Positions 11,653 through 24,591 are shown, counted from the first letter of the stretch. The stretch: DNA of 64,000 nt from Micrasema longulum (GCA_022494885.1 JAGVSM010004576.1:1-64000), one strand, 5' to 3'. The notes: generated by a model not told the origin, from the letters alone. Numbers and translations are program-made.

Positions 11653-12639
11653 GTGAGTAGAAAATGCATTAAGTACTTGAAATTTTTATTATTTTTCCAT
11701 CTGTAAGATTGTCAAAGAAAACAAAATGGACATTTTGTTAGTTTTGCCAGAGTAGTAAAATTTTTACGCTGCTTTGCTCATCTAATGAGAGAACTAACGA
11801 AAATTGGATCTCTTGGATTAAATAACGCCGAGGTGGACATTTGACCGACATTATCTTTAAAATATTAAATATTATTTAACATGACATCAAAATATCCCTT
11901 TCATGTAAAATAAAATTTGTTTTATTTTTTAAGTTCAAAGTTCATTAATTCAATTACTCTTTAATAAGAGTGATAAATATTTTATAATGACCCTTTACTT
12001 ATCTAGCCTGTAGTGTCAATCAATGTTTCCGCATGTTAAGTAAATAACAACATTTATCGATACTATTCCTGGCCGATTACCTTTCTTTCTCATCCTTCCC
12101 TTGACCCATTCTTATGGTACCTACCTAACATAAAGATAGAAGAAATTAAAAATGAGAAGATTCGGGTTCAGAACAAAAACAAAATAACATTTTTCACTTC
12201 ACATAAAATTGCATAAAAAGTGGTTGGATTCGTCGCGCTTCGTTGAAAGCATTTTATAGTGCATTTTGTCATCCAGTGTCCGAAATTGAAGAACATTCAC
12301 ATTATATTAAAGGTAGGTATCCATTATATGTTCTTATCCTTTCTTCAAATATTTTCCTATCACAAAACTGAGTGAAATTCGTTTTTCATTTACAGTCCGC
12401 CTTTTTGTTAACACCGCATGTACAATAAAAATTTAGATAAATTAACAAATTGCTTTTAAAAAAATAAATTATTATCTTATATTTGTGTAATGATTATATT
12501 TTTCGCGATCTGGCAACATCACGAGGCGACTTCACGCATGCGCTCGGCGGAAGTGGGGTGTTTTTTCGACACAGTCTGATGTATTCAAATATGATTCTAC
12601 GCTTCTTCTGGACAATTCTTAATTCTATGTGTACAATAT

Positions 12640-12782
12640 TTCATTGTTCCTGGACTGGAACCTGAAGCGTAAGACTGATTGTCTTGCCTTCATGTAACAC
12701 ATGATCTACGCAGCGTAAAGTTTACCAATGCAGTGTCTTATGCACCATTGGATGCGGAAAGAAGGGTGATGCTGAAGAACTT
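12640..12782 (+). mobile_element. SINE family A, 3' part
   Basis: Contains gttcctggactggaacctga, aagcgtaagactgattgtct and accaatgcagtgtcttatgc, ending in gggtgatgctgaag. Head missing. Confidence 0.85.
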
Positions 12783-13489
12783 TTGAATTTGAATGTTTAT
12801 TTTTTTTAAAGAAAAATGTTCAAATTGGTACATTTCAAACCGTAATAATACGCACTTCATTACAATTAACTAATAATAAAATTATTTTCCGCAATATGTT
12901 CATTTTATCCTTTGTAACCACAACTGTAAAACTTATTTCATTAAATTTGTGGACAAAATATTAAAGATATTTGAAAGTGGTATTAAGTTTCATTCAATGT
13001 TTTTTTCATAATGAATTGCGGAATCAAATCGAAAGTTTTGTTTTGACCGTTATAAGTTTAACGTAAACAAATAATTACAAAGGATCTGAGTTCTTTGCCT
13101 TGCTACAGAAAGCTCGAGAGAAATTACTTCCTAACTGGGTTCGGGGGTTAGTTCTATAGGTAGAACTTAAAAGACTTATTCGCGAATTGCAAATTGAATA
13201 TATTTACTGCCGATTGAGATTTCTACTTTATTCGCTTATTTTCTACAAAATGTGTACGTAGTTTACTTTTAATGCAGAAGGTAACGACTTTAACACGGTG
13301 TTTCATTTACTTATCTCTATTGTAAAATATATCCATACAAAAGTTTTTATTAATAAAATCAACTATAAAGCATTAAGTAACCATGTGCAAAAAGTGTTTT
13401 TTTTGCACCACAAGCAGGGCGGGAGGCCCAAGTACAGTGGTGAATAGCACAGAATACCCAGGCTTGAGAACAATCACATTATTTTTTTT

Positions 13490-13570
13490 GCGTTGGTTCA
13501 CCGGGAATCAAACACCGAAGCTTCCGTGCGTGAGTCAAGTGTCTTAACAATTGCAATACGGAGGCCCCCG
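13490..13570 (-). mobile_element. tRNA-like SINE head
   Basis: On plus: gttcaccgggaatcaaacac, cttccgtgcgtgagtcaagt, gtcttaacaattgcaatacg, gaggcc. Same head type as 4780-4850, decayed B box. Confidence 0.55.
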
Positions 13571-13779
13571 TTTTAATAATAATGAATCGTTATTAATAAC
13601 AGTATATATTGTAATACACAAAACATAAGAAAACAAAAGCATATGGTTAAATGCCTGACTTATTGCCACTGGCAATCTCGTACAGTCAAACAAAAAAAAA
13701 ACTTATTAAAGAAATAAAAATCTGAAAATGTTATATAAATTATGTTTTTTCCCAAACTAAGTTTAAGATGAAATGTTAC

Positions 13780-13910
13780 ACTGCAATATTTCACTGTCCA
13801 AAGACTGGCATCTGAAGCCAGACCAGCTGAGAAATTATCAGTTGTTTTTTATTAATGAAGTACCCTATGCACCATCCGGAGCGCACAAGGATTTGATGAT
13901 GATGATAATT
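13780..13910 (+). mobile_element. SINE family A, 3' part, diverged
   Basis: Has aatatttcactgtccaaag, ctatgcaccatccggagcg and the tail gatgatgatgat. An overlapping open frame (13773-14024) is a by-product. Confidence 0.7.
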
Positions 13911-14045
13911 TATTTTCCCATTATTTTGATTTTTACAAAACATCCAAACTCTTTTTTTTTCTATTTTTACCTTGTAAATTCAAATCAACACTATTTGATG
14001 TATCATTTTTTTGTATACAAATAAAACATAAATGTTTCTTTTTTG

Positions 14046-14130
14046 GGTGATACCGTGTGTGTTGGATTTATTCAGACGTTTCGGCTACCATTGCAGGAGC
14101 CATTTTCAGGATAAGCTGCGTGTTTTGTAG
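14046..14130 (-). mobile_element. Possible Penelope-like terminus with degenerate hammerhead pattern
   Basis: On the minus strand 14109-14074 reads CUGAAAA, a GGCU...AGCC hairpin, then CGAAACGUC. This resembles the hammerhead order (CUGANGA, stem II, GAAA, ACGU palindrome, GUC) but G8 is A and stem I does not pair. Such 'gaaacgtctgaataaa' ends are familiar from Penelope-like termini. No coding remains nearby. Confidence 0.3.
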
Positions 14131-14394
14131 AAAAAAGTATGTGTTTGTGTACTTATAATTTGTGCCGTGTCGCAGTCGGCTGTAGGCACATTTTTATTCA
14201 TTTGTTTTCCATGTTGAGTTGAATTTAAGCTCGTCGTCTCTGTTTTTTTGTTATTTGGGTGTTGGTGTATTTAATATTGTAAGTAATTGCTGGATCTATG
14301 TAAAAAATTTGATTGTGTTTTGTGAAAAAAAAATCCAACCCGCGTAACGTTCACTTTCACTAACTTTTAAAATATTTGAAAATTAAGGTAATTA

Positions 14395-14505
14395 ACATAG
14401 GCAGAAAGGTAAATATCGTATGGTTTGTAAAGTCACCACTTTAACAAGCTAATGGCTAAAGCCGCTAAAAATTGTTCTTCAAAAATCACCATTGTAGTTT
14501 AATTA
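14395..14505 (+). repeat. Repeat family B fragment, diverged
   Basis: gtaaagtcaccactttaaca, agctaatggctaaagcc and ttcttcaaaaatcaccatt keep the pattern. Confidence 0.45.
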
Positions 14506-14861
14506 TATTGGTGTGCGTGTATTTGCAATTGACATGGGTAATGCTGAGTCGAATCCTAAAAATGTATTGGCAAACAAATAGAACCCCCACGCACAATGTT
14601 TGTTGAAGTCAAATGCATGATCCCTTAAGGCGACAGGTCGTCTTGTTATTCCCGGAGCTATCCTTCAGGAAATGGGATTTTAATCTCCTATATTTCTATT
14701 TTCCTCCGTCACTGTGTTAAGGAAAGATTTAATAGCCATTTTGGAAAAAAATATAAAGACCGGCTGTTAACATTGTTAATCATAGGGTTAGAAGAATTTA
14801 ACTACTTGATATGATTTGATTACCATGTAAAATAAATGCTAATTTGTTTACAATTAGATAC

Positions 14862-14864
<3 letters not shown>

Positions 14865-14893
<29 letters not shown>
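14865..14893. repeat. (TA)n microsatellite
   Basis: About 13 consecutive TA dinucleotides. Confidence 0.95.
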
Positions 14894-14896
<3 letters not shown>

Positions 14897-15734
14897 TATT
14901 TTGAATGCTTTTTAATATTTTCTTTACTTTATATTACTATCATCATACCCTATTTGAAAAACCTGCATACTCGTATGCATATCGCACCTTTAGGATAAAA
15001 ACGACTCAACTAAAAAAATCAACTTTTTAGGAAACTGCAAAAGAAGAATGTAAATTATGACTCCTTCGTATTCTTTCGTTGATTGTTTCGTATTTTTCAA
15101 AGTAAGCACCAAATTTTGAGTTAAAAATTATACCGATGGCATTCAGCTATGTATCTATGAAAAAAAGCGTAATAATAATAAATTATTATAAGTTCAAACA
15201 AAACATTTATTTAATGAGTCATTATTTCATTAAAAAACCCAAACAAACAAATGCACTTTAATAAATAAGATAATGACACATGATTTTATTTATTCACGAA
15301 ATGACATAAACTTAAATAAGTCACTAAGATTATCGGTTAGTCGGAACCAAACAATCACAATACTAAATTGGTCATTTTAATATTTTTGAAAATACAGTAA
15401 AGTTGGCATTTGTATTGGAATAAAATCGACTTAATTGGCTTTCGGGCACTATATGTTTTTCTACGTTGAGTCCTTCATACAGCAATATAAACACAACACT
15501 AATAGCGTCGCTTCCATACTGACACGGAATTTAAATTCTCTAGTAACAAATAGACCGATGTTACGGTTTTGTCATATTCCCACCCGAATGTTGAATTTTT
15601 TTAGATGCAGAAATTTGGAAAATGTTCATTGAAGTCGTTTTATGATCTTAACTCGTTTTAAGTTTTTTTTAATTAAGTCGTTTTCGTTCTAAAGGTGCGA
15701 TATGGTACTGTGTTTGTACTTTCACCAAATGGAG

Positions 15735-15835
15735 TGTATTTTGATCATATGTTTTATATGAAACTGGAATCAGCAATCAGCCTTACGCTCAAGGTCCTAT
15801 TCCAGGGACAATGAAATATTTCAGTTTTATATTTT
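15735..15835 (-). mobile_element. SINE family A fragment, minus
   Basis: Contains ttgatcatatgttttatatga, agccttacgctcaaggtcc and tccagggacaatgaaatatt. It is followed head to head by a plus-strand piece of the same family. Confidence 0.65.
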
Positions 15836-15849
15836 ATGTCGACTATACC

Positions 15850-15980
15850 GATATTTCATTGTTATTGGAATGGCACCTGAAGCGTTATTCACCTAAAAAA
15901 ATTACAAGATACACTTCAATTGGTGTACCAATACAGTGCCCTATGCACCAATATATCTGAAAAGGGAAAGATGATAATGT
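15850..15980 (+). mobile_element. SINE family A fragment, plus
   Basis: Contains gatatttcattgttattgga, ggcacctgaagcgt and gccctatgcacca with tail agatgataatg. With the preceding fragment it forms an inverted pair. Confidence 0.75.
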
Positions 15981-16027
15981 TACTCATCCAGCGCAAAATG
16001 GAGGTTTGTCAGTACTTATGTTAAGTA

Positions 16028-16458
16028 ACAATAGGGAAATATCACATACTACGAATATACCAATAAAAATATACAAAATGGATTGAAAATAATTAATTGT
16101 GTTTTCAAAATCAATATGGATGTTGTGGAGAAATGTTTTTAAACATAAATGTAAAAAAAGAAATTCAATAAAAATACGTTGATAGAAAACCGTGACGTGT
16201 TTGGCCTTGGCTGTTGTGACGTCAAAATTCGTGATATTGTTCAACACAAATTTCAATGACAAGGAACAAATAAACATAAATCTTAACGTATTAGGGGCGT
16301 GGCCAATGGAATTACCGTTTTTGCGGGAATTCAAAATGACAAGTTTAAAAGAATTTTTAATGCTACTAATAATTAGCAAATTTTTTTTTTTACTAGGCAG
16401 TATTTCATAGACCTTTATTACTTTAAAAATGTTAAATAAAGTGATATTTCCTGTTAGT
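16028..16458. mobile_element. Small inverted-repeat element C
   Basis: Ends are inverted: atagggaaatatcac at 16030 and gtgatatttcctgt at 16441. The interior (ggggcgtggccaatggaatt, ttttgcgggaattcaaaatg) recurs inverted at 54245-54563 and, decayed, at 22340-22580. The 159-codon minus open frame across it (15984-16463) has no recognisable domain and is probably chance. Resembles a MITE; superfamily not assigned. Confidence 0.65.
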
Positions 16459-16499
16459 GTCAAAGAACGATAGCATCAATGGCAAATTTAAGAAAAAAA

Positions 16500-18400
16500 A
16501 TAAATGGCTCAGTTAAAGTTATAAGAACACAAAAGTTTTTTGATTTTATCGCACCTGCCCCCGTCAAGGGTGCAATAAGTAAAAAATAGTGTGTTTTGAG
16601 TTAAGTATGACATTTAATAGAATTTAAAATGTAATTTACTGTGCCAAACTGCCAAAACAAAAAAAAACATTAAAACCGCACGAGTGATAATGGCACTGTA
16701 ACATGATATTAATTTAAAGTTTAAATGAATAATTGTTGTTGTTGAGTGTTTATTACAGAATAATTACATTGAGTACATTGTTTTATATTGATATTGTAAC
16801 GACTATATTTCATCCTGCCCCATTTAAGCACCTCGTAATTAAGCACGGGTCTAAATGATATTTTTGCTACGTTAAAATTCAAGCATAGCAATACCACGTC
16901 AAAATGTACATTTTTTTAAAAAAGCAAAAGAGCGCCCGCAAGCGGAATAAAACTTCGACCGATCTTATTGTCGTCGATTCGGCATCGGGTTAAATAATTC
17001 AGATTTTATATAAAAAAAAATTGACGTAAATTGTCAAGATTTAGGCAGATCTAATGATAATCTAATGATGTAGTTACAAAAATACATCATTAGATCCCGT
17101 GTTCTAGCAAATTGAAGAAGAAGAAGGCATAGTATTACCGAAACTAGTTGGTTGTCAAATTATAAAAATATAAGGGGTACATAAAACAAAGTGATTTTAT
17201 TTTATTAAAAATATAAATAATAATGTTCCAGGTAAGTGCTTCAAACATCAAAAACTTTATGCTTCTTTTGTATTACCTACTTCGATACTTAACATAGTTT
17301 TTTTTTGTTTTAAAAAAACTAATCTTGGATTGCTCTCTGTAAACTCGGTGGAGATAAGTTTTTTTTTTAGTCAGTTATTAATGAAAACCTTTATTTTTGC
17401 TCTCATACATTTTTAAATTTGTTTTTTCAAGTGGAGCGATACCCGTAATACAAAGTCTCTTTTAAAAATAATTGTATTTAAGATTGTTAGCATATTAATT
17501 TAACTTATAATTTATAAGTAAATATTGTGTTTTTCTGTAATCGATGTGGTTTTCTCAAAATAAATAAAATAATGCCTTGTAATTAATGTTAAATTACCTT
17601 CTGCTTTACATTCTAAAAATCTTTTGTTTTGCATGCGGTTTTATATTATTTAGTAATATTTTACATACAATTTAATGTATTCTTGTTATTGATACTTACA
17701 CAGTAACACATTGAATTGTAACTACCTCTGTTAAAATAATACAAACCTTCAGACAAGACGGGTTTTTCTCTTTTATTTGTTTCGTATATTTACATTTTTT
17801 ATAGTTTTTATTGTAATAAATGCATGTTTTTTTTTATAAACAATGGTATTATATTCATTCGATGTACCGTATTTTATGGTATTTATAAGTTTTTTGGACA
17901 AAATGGTGCACGGAGTTGCCTTAATTTTATTATCTTATAGATTTGCATAAATAGCTATCTAAGTTCTTATAAAGGCAGATGTGAACCGTGACTTATTGGC
18001 ATTTGCTTGTGATGGTCTTGTAATTGCCTTTACGCCCCGTGACCCATAAGGGGGCGGTAAGAAGACCCCTTGTAGCACTGAAGGGTTTCATTTTTAATTA
18101 TTTGACTTCCTACAGTTTCCCCTTTAACTTGTTTTGTATATCGTGTTAATTAATCATTTTTCAAATAATTTGAAGGAACACAAACACGTTTGCTTTAAAC
18201 AATGGGAAAATATTTTAACTTAACAATTTATATTCGTTTAAAATTGAAATCAAAAAGAGTTTTATATCATCAAAGAGTTTTTAAATGTTTTTTTCAGTTT
18301 TTTGCTTAAAAGTACCTGCTTGAAATATTCTGAAATTAAATAAGTCTAGTATTTTTTTTATTTATTTTAATTTAATTATTTAATATACATATTTTTCATT
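16500..18400. other. Intergenic AT-rich DNA, nothing recognised
   Basis: Apart from the small hairpin at 17061, I see only homopolymer runs and unmatched sequence. A moderately GC-rich patch at 18030-18080 (gacccataagggggcggtaa) has no frame. Confidence 0.6.
17061..17094. repeat. Small perfect hairpin
   Basis: tctaatgatgta and tacatcattaga, 12-bp arms around a 10-nt loop. A third tctaatgat lies just upstream at 17048. Confidence 0.6.
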
Positions 18401-18439
18401 ACTTACTTAATTCGCTACCGACTTGGAGCATATGGTATC

Positions 18440-18640
18440 CACGAAACCACCCCAGTCCTCTTAAGTCAGGTCCGCGTCCAGTTTAGATGTCAACTGCCGA
18501 CGGACTGTCAGCCGTGAACGTCCGGGACCGCGAGAGCCTGATGTCTTGTAAAGTAGGCAAGTTTGGTTAAAACTCTCGGGATGCATCCGTAATACATGCA
18601 AGGCCCAGCCAGGGTATCGTTTCCACTTGATGACTTTTAT
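18440..18640 (-). pseudogene. Non-LTR retrotransposon C-terminal tail fragment
   Basis: The minus strand gives pieces such as GHVLRM-like wording next to a LTVRRQL segment. The 155-bp core is about 75-80% alike by eye to 62060-62275, which has the same orientation. The W.GHVLRM-PP.L...GRPR.TW..C pattern follows RTE-like reverse transcriptases. No intact frame. Confidence 0.5.
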
Positions 18641-19406
18641 TACATTGTAATAATCGATATATTAATTTAAAATCAATATTTTTAAAGAGCTGATACTGTT
18701 CGTGATCTAGGTATAATATTTGATAAAAAAATTACTTTTGTGAATCATGTTGATAAAATGCTTAACGGAGCGGAGCATACAGAAATCTGGGTTTTGTTCT
18801 CCGAAGTTGTAAAGTATTTGAAGATATCGGATGTGTTAAAATGGTCTACTTTGCATACGTCCGTAGCCGACTCAAGTAAGGCTCCTTTATTTGGTCTCCA
18901 CAACACATTATTCTGCATAAAAAAACATTATTCCGTATGAAAAAATGAAACAAAGATTGTAAAAGCATGAATAAATAGAAAGATTTGAAAAAATCCAACG
19001 GACATTTCTTCGGAATCTGAACAGGAGATGCAAATTTACTGACCTAAAAATTTACTAAGGCTGAAAAATTGTCCTCTTATACTGGATATAGGCATTCTTA
19101 ATGATATATTAACTGGACGTCTAGATGGACCAATTCTAGTATCAAAATAAGCCCTTAATTCTCCTGGCTACTGTACTCGTCAAAGTCCTTACTGTTTATT
19201 CCATGTACTATCCGTTTGTACAAACTATGTCCAAAACTCTCCACTTGCGCGCTTTGCTAGAGTATAATTCAATTTTCATTCTATTGATCGTTTTGATTGA
19301 CTAATTTAAGTAGGCATAGTTAATAAAAATACTAACAATGTAATCCAATACATATGTTTGTACTATATGGTTTTACATTTAAATAGAAGCACTTAGTCAG
19401 AAGAAA

Positions 19407-20056
19407 ATGCTTTGGTTAAGCCGATAATTTGTTCCAATGTATTTTAACCAGAAAAATCGTATGTAAGTAGACACTGGCTAATTTTGATTTGTGAGGTTGC
19501 CAAGCCTGACGGGGCATTTGTTGGTTGGTAACACTGCTCGTCTTCCGCGCCTTCTTCGCTTTTTTCAACGAGTTATGTTCACACGCTTTTCTAATTGTTG
19601 AAAGTATTTCTTGCTTTTTTTTCGCCGTAAAAGTTAATATACCGCCGCAAACATTTTATCATCCATCGCCATTAATCATCATCCGCCGCGCCGCCTCCAG
19701 ACTCCAGATAATTGTGTGCATGCAGTTTTCCCGATCACCAGTTTTCCCGTTATATACCGATCGCCGACAAAGAAGAAGACTCAACACCGGGTTAGTCAGT
19801 GTTTTTACATATTGATTTTCTCTGGTTTTAGTACATTTAATAGATTCTTGGCTACATAATCCTCACATTGGCAATTTTGGAGAAAATAATTTAATTGTCC
19901 GCTATAGAAAAAAAAAATATATTTAAATCGCAAAAGGAGAAGTCTATTTACACGGCTTCTCCATAAAATGATCAAAATTAGCCAGTGTCTACTTGCATAC
20001 GATTCTTCTGGCTAAAATACATTGGAACAAATTATCGACTTAACCAAGCTTTTTTT
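19407..20056. mobile_element. Element with ~88-bp inverted ends, LTR-derived (candidate)
   Basis: 19407-19495 and 19967-20056 are inverted near-copies (gataatttgttccaatgtat, cactggctaattttgat). The interior holds a TATA-less, CG-containing stretch and cacattggcaattttggag, which looks like an LTR end followed by a primer-binding region. Possibly two LTR pieces in opposite orientation, or a foldback element. Confidence 0.6.
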
Positions 20057-20399
20057 TAGAAACGCTAAGGGGATTCCACGCCAATGGCCTGGCTATTGTA
20101 AAAGCTATATTGCCTAATTTGGAGCTCCGGTTGCGTGAATGAGGTTGTATGTCCTTCCTTAGAGCAGAACATGGGGCCGAGCGGAAAATGAGTCAACTGT
20201 TCCTTCAGATTTTGAGGATCCGTATTTTGCCTTTCTTATACATTAACCAACACAACTTGTACTCAGCTAATTCTGAAAATCGTGGTCATTTAAGATTTTG
20301 AAGTAATGGTGTAATGTGATTGTACTTTAAAACACCAAAGATCAACCTGACAGCTTCATTCAGAATAGACTGCAATGGAAAAGAACTTCTAGTGTAGTA

Positions 20400-20495
20400 A
20401 TTTTAAGGAATATAGACAATAAGTCGTTTACATGGCTTTTAACCTGTCATTAGCTGGTTTAAATGGTCACTCTACAGACTGTGTAACATTAATTA
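20400..20495 (-). repeat. Repeat family B fragment
   Basis: taacctgtcattagctggtt and aaatggtcactctacagact. Confidence 0.6.
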
Positions 20496-20564
20496 TTCCT
20501 CTTACTTTTGTGGATTTTCAAAAGGGGTATAAAGAGGTTAAGTATGCGTGATTTTACATTATCG

Positions 20565-20765
20565 TCATACAAAGCACCCTTTAAATTCCCATCGACATAT
20601 CTTCCTTCTTCTCTAACTCATATAGTGTCCATGCGGCTCGACTGTGGAATCATCTCCCATCCACTATCAAAGATGTTCTTCCAGTATTTCTGTTCAAATT
20701 ACGTTGAAAGAAACTTCTCATTCTCTTCCTTAATCTCCTCTTTTCTTTTCTTATTTTTCCTTTTT
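20565..20765 (+). pseudogene. Non-LTR retrotransposon C-terminal fragment
   Basis: One frame reads HSVHAARLWNHLPSTIKDVL followed by PVFLFKLR. The S...AARLWNxLP..I....S...FK..L motif is the standard end of CR1/Jockey-type ORF2 proteins. It follows a family B fragment at 20405-20490. Confidence 0.7.
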
Positions 20766-21118
20766 ATATGGAAGACCATTTATCGATTTAATTGATTTAT
20801 GTTCACATTTTGCCAGTCCTATTTTTGCAAATATTTCATTTTATTATTTAATTTTATCTCGCATTCGTTGTATAAATAAAAATATATTTAAAACACATAT
20901 TATTTTATTAGTTGGTTAAAAGGAATTGTATTTTGGCAATTAGCCTGCCAAATATACAAATATGTAAATACAAAAAGTTCAATAATTAATTCTGATAGGA
21001 AATACCTATTGATTATGTGGCGTAGTTATAATACATACAATATTATTTGTATGCATTATATTTTTTCGAACTATACTGTCTACTAGAGATGTTAAAAAAA
21101 ATGTAAGTGCTGTTTTAA

Positions 21119-21468
21119 AACAGTTACCCTTCTGAAACACTTATAACAGTTTAAAAAAATGGAATTGTTTAAAAAAAAACAAAAACCAAATCACCAAGCG
21201 CAGAAGTAAATAAAAAAACACATTTCGCTTAGCGCGAACAATTCCATGCCCCGCCGCACTCCGTACCGCGCTTCGCCCTAACTTCAAATCTTTATCCATA
21301 ATACCTACCTACTCGTATAGTTTACCTCCCAAGAAAAAAGTACATACAAATATACGCATGAAATCTCCCCGGCTCCGCTGGGGAGGGGTGGGAAGCCCCT
21401 TCTGCAGTAAAAGGTTATTTTTTAAACGTTCTCATAAAACAGTTTAATTTGTGAAACGGTAACTGTTA
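21119..21468. mobile_element. Short element with inverted ends (aacagttacc)
   Basis: aacagttaccc...gaaacac...acagttt at 21119-21152 is inverted at 21437-21468 (gtgaaacggtaactgtt). The interior has a locally GC-rich patch (21240-21400). It could be a hAT-type MITE; no clear 8-bp target duplication. Confidence 0.4.
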
Positions 21469-22339
21469 TTGCCATTTTTATTAAAAAAAAACGAAATGCT
21501 GGCAACTCTACTGTCCACTGCTAGTGACCACTCGAGTAAAGTTCTATTTCGCTCGCAGAACTGTATTCTTCGTTTTGCCCGGCCACGGGAAAAATACTTA
21601 TTTGTACATTATGTCAATAATACGTATTTAGTAGACAATTCCACTTTCGGTAAAGTTTGCTAAATCTCATCTGCTTCTGGAAACTAACTCCCAGACCCTT
21701 AATACGCCTCCAACCCCTCCTCACGTGTTTGAATAAAATTCAATTTGACTTAGTGTTGTTTGCCTTCTAGGTACAAGGGATAATATGCATGGAGCTTTTC
21801 CAAAGGAGCTTCTAATAGGCTATCGCCTAAGACCAATTAATTCTTGAGCCGTAGTAGACGCGATGATAGCACTAAATTACACGTTATTAATATGGAGCGG
21901 TGGCTTAAGGAAGCATCTTCTCAACTCTACGACATCGGGTTCCCGATAATTTGGGAGCTTTTAACGACACTTTTTGTAGACTTAGTTTGTCGGAAATTTT
22001 CCGGACTTCATTAATATTATAATCGAGGCATGTAATAGTATTTAAAAGATAAGCTATAGGGGACATGTTGACTAAATAATAAAATATAAAATTTGAACGT
22101 ATTGGGTAAAATAATTTTTTTTTTTGGAAAAAAAATAATTATACGAATAGCTACAAACATTTGGATCAAGATACTTAAACATTACTTTTAAACAAAATTA
22201 AATGTTTAAAATAATATGTATGTGTTATTATGGTTTGAACTCAAAGTAGATAAGTTAATGCTACATTCAGAATATTTTTGTAACTTTATATTTATTTATA
22301 TACATTTATTTGTTCCTCATTTGTGACCTCCACGCCATG

Positions 22340-22582
22340 TTTAACAATATACTTTTTTTATTTTTTTACATGTGAGAATATACATTTGACGATTCGGTTC
22401 ATTTTATACCGTCGTTTGTGACCGTTTAAATATACCGTCGTATATTTGATGAATCTTGACATCACGATTATCAAGGCCAATCTTGTCGCGTTTTTGTGAA
22501 GGCGTATTTTTAACAATCAATTTTTCAAAATCCATTTAACTTTTTTTATTGGTACTCGAAGTGTGTGATATTTCCCCATTGT
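22340..22582. mobile_element. Element C, decayed partial copy
   Basis: Shares caaggccaatcttgtcgcgt with the copy at 54.4 kb and the terminal gtgtgtgatatttcccc with the others; the left end is lost. Confidence 0.5.
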
Positions 22583-22589
22583 ATTTTTA

Positions 22590-24360
22590 TCCACCGGGAC
22601 AAAAACTATTTAAAAAAATGTAAAAACGATTAGAAAACAAACTTTCATGAATATATTTTTATTCCAACGGATAAACGAAAAAACTGTCAGAGCGATCTAA
22701 TATGTAAATGACTTTTTAACGGGTTTTATTTGAAGTTTCGGTTTATGCAATATTTTGTTTTAAAATACATTATATACTAGTCTATATAGATTGCAAAGCT
22801 TCTTTGAGAATTTTCTACAAAACGAAATATTTATAAATGGGTTTGACTACCCAATAACACATAAACACACACGTATACATATCGTGAGCATACAAGGTAA
22901 ACTGGCCAAGTCAGAATTTTTGTTTGTTGGCAAATCAAGATTAAAGTTTTTACGTATCACAAACTAATAGTTTTGTATTTAGTACACTTTTGATTTTCTT
23001 TTGCTTTACATAGACAAAAGATAAGCAATGTATTATGTTAGTATAAAAATATGTTGATTTTGTCAATATTTTCTGCTGCAGATATTCATAGTAGATGATC
23101 AATCACAGCTGATGATAAATATATAATTATTAATTTAGTAAAAAAACTTTGAGATATAAGTGGATTTGTTTTTTTTCAAGTAAAAGATAACATCCAGCTC
23201 TAAAACTTGGTGAAAAAATCTAAAAAATGCAAAAAATTTACTTGACCAGTTTTCAGGGGGTATTTAGAAAAATAATACAGGTAAGTACAAACATGGTAAT
23301 AACTTTCTAGAAAGACACGTAGAAACCAAGAAAGTATGCTGCAATGCAAAATTTCAATTAAAACTTAGTGAAACAAAAGATATACAAGTAGAAACAAAGT
23401 CAAATTAATAGTTGGTAAGAAAAGATGCATTAAAAAAACAGAAGGTTTATAAAGTAAATAAGAAAAAAATAGGGAAAAAAAGCAAATTGTAAATGTTTCA
23501 AATGTTGTTAACGAAAATTTTATTTTAAAAAATAATGAAAAAGAAATTACAGAAATTGTACAAGATAATAATAAACATACTCGTAAATATATGGTACACA
23601 TATTAAAAATATTTGAGAAAATAATTTCAGAAATATATATGAATACATATGTTGTGTATGCGATATACTTGTCAACGATTTACTCATTTGGATCTTAAAA
23701 AAACAAAAAATGCACGGATTAAAAAATATTCTTAGTTGCAAATAAATTAAATGAAATAAAATTAATGCACGAATGTTATAAAATTATCAATAAACTGAAC
23801 AGGGCTCTTTGTTGATCGTACATAGGATCAACAAAACTATTAACTGATAGATAAAAAATTGAGTTCATGAACATTACAAATTAAATTCATAGTATTATTT
23901 TTTAAAGCCCTTACAAAAAAATAAAATATCTTAATATTACGAATCTTAATTCATAACGTAACTTTGCTTTAAAAAAAAATATCTTCAGTCCGTAAAAATC
24001 TCGCGACAAGTTTCAACTAAAGTATATTTCGACTCACCTTTTGTTTATAGTCCTCCATCAGAACGTATGTATGAGAACTATCGCTTTAAAATTTAGTTTC
24101 CCCTGGAAATACTTGGATTCACCACTTTACAAAACTAACTGATATTCAGTAAAGTCAATTTTATCTGCAGTCTATTTGTGTCGACGGCCAACATGATACT
24201 TTATTACCAACTGATACGAAATTGACAGAAGCGGTAAGGTGACAATAAAGATAGATAAATTATTGTTGCCATGAATAAAAAGGATTTAGTGTTATGGCAC
24301 AATTGTGTAATTTCAACAATATGTTTAGTTTGTCTAAATTTTAGGCCTAGGCATTAAATA
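22590..24360. other. Intergenic AT-rich DNA, nothing recognised
   Basis: Open frames on the minus strand at 23365-23741 are low-complexity (Phe/Leu/Ser-rich) and look like chance. No repeat family identified. Confidence 0.6.
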
Positions 24361-24364
24361 GATG

Positions 24365-24575
24365 AACATTTCAAAGCAGGGAATATGGAAATTATGGCGA
24401 TTGCAGGGCTAATGATCTGACTCACCTGACATTGGCTGGTTAAAGTAGCTACTCTACAAATGGTACACGGTGTGTGGTGTGGCCACTTAAACCAGCAAAC
24501 GACCTGTCCATCAGTCCTGTAAATGTCTAGATTTCCTTATCCCTTATCTAAAATGTTCTCCCTTTCGGTTGTAAT
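24365..24575. repeat. Repeat family B, two fragments in opposite orientation
   Basis: 24370-24465 reads minus (cctgacattggctggttaaa); 24470-24575 reads plus (ggccacttaaaccagcaaac, aaatgttctccctttcggtt). They could form a small hairpin. Confidence 0.65.
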
Positions 24576-24591
24576 ATGAAGTCTGTAAGAC

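Noticed and set aside
15984..16463. 159-codon minus-strand open frame, the longest in the window
   Set aside because: It coincides with the inverted-repeat element C, has no recognisable domain, and its counterpart at 54.2 kb does not keep the frame.
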